From Roseovarius faecimaris (GTDB lineage: Bacteria > Pseudomonadota > Alphaproteobacteria > Rhodobacterales > Rhodobacteraceae), in contig NZ_CP034348.1 of NCBI RefSeq assembly GCF_009762325.1, positions 3,788,501 through 3,852,500 on the forward strand: a stretch of DNA of 64,000 nucleotides, in the 5' to 3' direction. The notes beneath the pieces are model-generated. The model saw only the letters and a list, made by a program, of their open reading frames with translations. It had not been told where the DNA came from and did no database searches. The translations under genes were made by a program, and so were the position numbers. Shown here one piece after another: positions 62,897 through 64,000 of the stretch (position 1 is the stretch's first letter; every line of letters starts with the position of its first letter).

Positions 62897-64000
62897 CTCC
62901 AGAACTTGCCCCAGCTCTTCGCGATCTCGGGCTCGTGCGAATCGCGGATGGTTTCGTAAAGCCGCCCCTGTACAGACAGCCGCGCGCCGCCGTCACGCGT
63001 GATCGGCTTGAGCGTTATGCTGGAGGTTTTCTGCGTCGGCGTACCAAGCGCCCAGGACAGCGGGATCGTCAGGCGGATCCCTTTGTCAAACGACCCTTCG
63101 CCAAACTCGGCTGCCGAAACATCGGTTTTGGTCATGTAGGCGCCGACCTTCCAGCCGTTCGCAAACTCCCGGTCAAGCGCGACCGTCGCGCCCCAATCTC
63201 CGGCCAGGTACCGCCCTGCATCCACCTGCCCGTGAAAGCCGTTGCCAAAGTCGTAATAGGCCGAGACATGCCCGCTCGCCCGCGGGATCACCCCGCCCGG
63301 CGTGGTGCGCGACCGGAAGCCCAGAAGCTGATCAAACTCGCGCGGCTCGACATAGTTGGCCTCCACCCCGAAGGCGAGGCGGCTGTTCACCGGCTTCCAG
63401 AGCATTTCGGCCGACACCCCGGCATACATGCTCTCCAGATAGCCCACCGTGACCCGGCCATAGAGGTTCTCTGCCGGGCGGAAATATTTGGCCAGTGTCA
63501 GATTGTCGATCACCGGCTCATCCGTGCGCACGTAAAGCTGCGCATCGGACCGCACCCGCGGCAGCACCGAGTTGTTGATCTGGTTGATCTCATCGAGGTT
63601 GCCCACCAGCTTCTGCGAAAGCGAACCCTGCGCAATCCAGCCCCCGCCAAACTCATAAGACGCCTTCAGGCGCACGCCCGCATCGGCGCGCACAGGCTCG
63701 CTCGGATCAAAGAAACTGGTGCGCACATAGGGCCCGAGCGACCAGTTGAATTTCGGATAGAGCCCCGGCAGCGCATCGGGGAAATCCGAAAAGCGCAGCG
63801 TATCGCTGAACGTGGCGGCCGCCAGCGCGCTTGCGGCGGGCTCATTCTCCAGCCGCTCAAGCTGCGACCGGCTGATGGTTATCGTGCTGGCCGGGATACC
63901 CTTGGTCATCTGCGTCACATGGATCGTCTCGACCGAGGCGGGCAACGTCCGGCTCAGATTGCGCAGCGTCCGGCCAAGGGCCTGCGCCCCGGCGTCATAG
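62893..64000 (-). CDS. yjbH: YjbH-like exopolysaccharide outer-membrane protein, partial
   Basis: The frame is open to the right edge (at least 369 residues), so the N-terminus is missing. The sequence has outer-membrane beta-barrel features: alternating aromatic strands such as NLYGRVTVGYLESMYAGVS and FGVEANYVEPREFDQLLGFR. WKPVNSRLAFGVEA and the conserved block YPKFNWSLGPYVRTSFFDP are also present. It matches the YjbH family (DUF940). With YjbF and the YjbE-like protein it suggests an exopolysaccharide export system continuing to the right. Confidence 0.85.
   Translation of the reverse strand, partial: YDAGAQALGRTLRNLSRTLPASVETIHVTQMTKGIPASTITISRSQLERLENEPAASALAAATFSDTLRFSDFPDALPGLYPKFNWSLGPYVRTSFFDPSEPVRADAGVRLKASYEFGGGWIAQGSLSQKLVGNLDEINQINNSVLPRVRSDAQLYVRTDEPVIDNLTLAKYFRPAENLYGRVTVGYLESMYAGVSAEMLWKPVNSRLAFGVEANYVEPREFDQLLGFRSRTTPGGVIPRASGHVSAYYDFGNGFHGQVDAGRYLAGDWGATVALDREFANGWKVGAYMTKTDVSAAEFGEGSFDKGIRLTIPLSWALGTPTQKTSSITLKPITRDGGARLSVQGRLYETIRDSHEPEIAKSWGKFWR

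Noticed and set aside
62153-62959. 268-codon plus-strand frame
   Set aside because: Antisense to the yjbF lipoprotein gene, which has a clear lipobox and family pattern.
1-64000. CRISPR arrays, rRNA operons, complete tRNA genes, transposases
   Set aside because: None was seen; there is no regularly spaced repeat array, no rRNA-like sequence and only a partial tRNA.

Overview
The window is a 64 kb piece of a GC-rich alphaproteobacterial chromosome. The gene content points to Rhodobacteraceae (marine Roseobacter group): a sulfopropanediol (DHPS) catabolic operon with a TRAP importer, a Tad/Flp pilus locus with a CtrA-type box at the pilin promoter, alphaproteobacterial flagellar genes (fliK, flgD, flgJ, flgN-like), two xanthine-oxidase-family molybdoenzyme operons and YjbEFH-type exopolysaccharide genes. 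This assignment rests on protein families recognised by eye; no search was run.

Layout. (1) 1-1137: the right end of an integrated element, with a partial tyrosine integrase on the minus strand and a 45 bp 3' half of tRNA-Thr(CGU) that looks like the distal attachment site; the element lies to the left of the window. (2) 1227-6037: a three-gene HlyD / double-ATPase ABC / ABC-2 permease exporter operon (minus). (3) 6421-10347: GtrA-like flippase, FAD oxidoreductase and large membrane protein, translationally coupled. (4) 10494-23232: the tad locus: tadD, cpaA, tadG-like, flp, cpaB, cpaC, small lipoprotein, two tadE/F-type pseudopilins, cpaE, an L,D-transpeptidase, cpaF, tadB, tadC. (5) 23251-28884: three minus-strand membrane proteins (spermidine-synthase-like fusion, unknown, GT-C-like), then an unusual AAA+ ATPase (29083-30372). 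(6) 30369-39471: LacI regulator with two operators, a 60-residue membrane protein, a TRAP transporter, hpsN-hpsO-hpsP and suyAB. This forms a complete route DHPS -> sulfolactate -> pyruvate + sulfite. A universal stress protein and an acyltransferase follow. (7) 41061-44197: IorA/IorB-type molybdoenzyme plus a membrane protein. (8) 44269-49320: a 7TM-DISM histidine kinase and a NarL-type regulator, intermixed with four small secreted protein genes, three of which share a 16 bp upstream motif. (9) 49363-53915: quinone-linked D-lactate dehydrogenase plus lutABC. (10) 54056-57885: a second molybdenum hydroxylase (FAD, 2Fe-2S, Mo subunits) plus a MoaD-like protein. (11) 57977-61379: a truncated motB, flgN-like and flgJ (minus), fliK and flgD (plus). 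(12) 61782-64000: YjbE-like, YjbF and partial YjbH.

The most interesting signals are: the shared GGGGGATYGACCTCAT element oriented toward three secreted-protein genes around a two-component system; the L,D-transpeptidase inside the tad operon; tandem CtrA boxes upstream of flp; the truncated motB; and the glycosyltransferase-like and AAA+ genes flanking tad.
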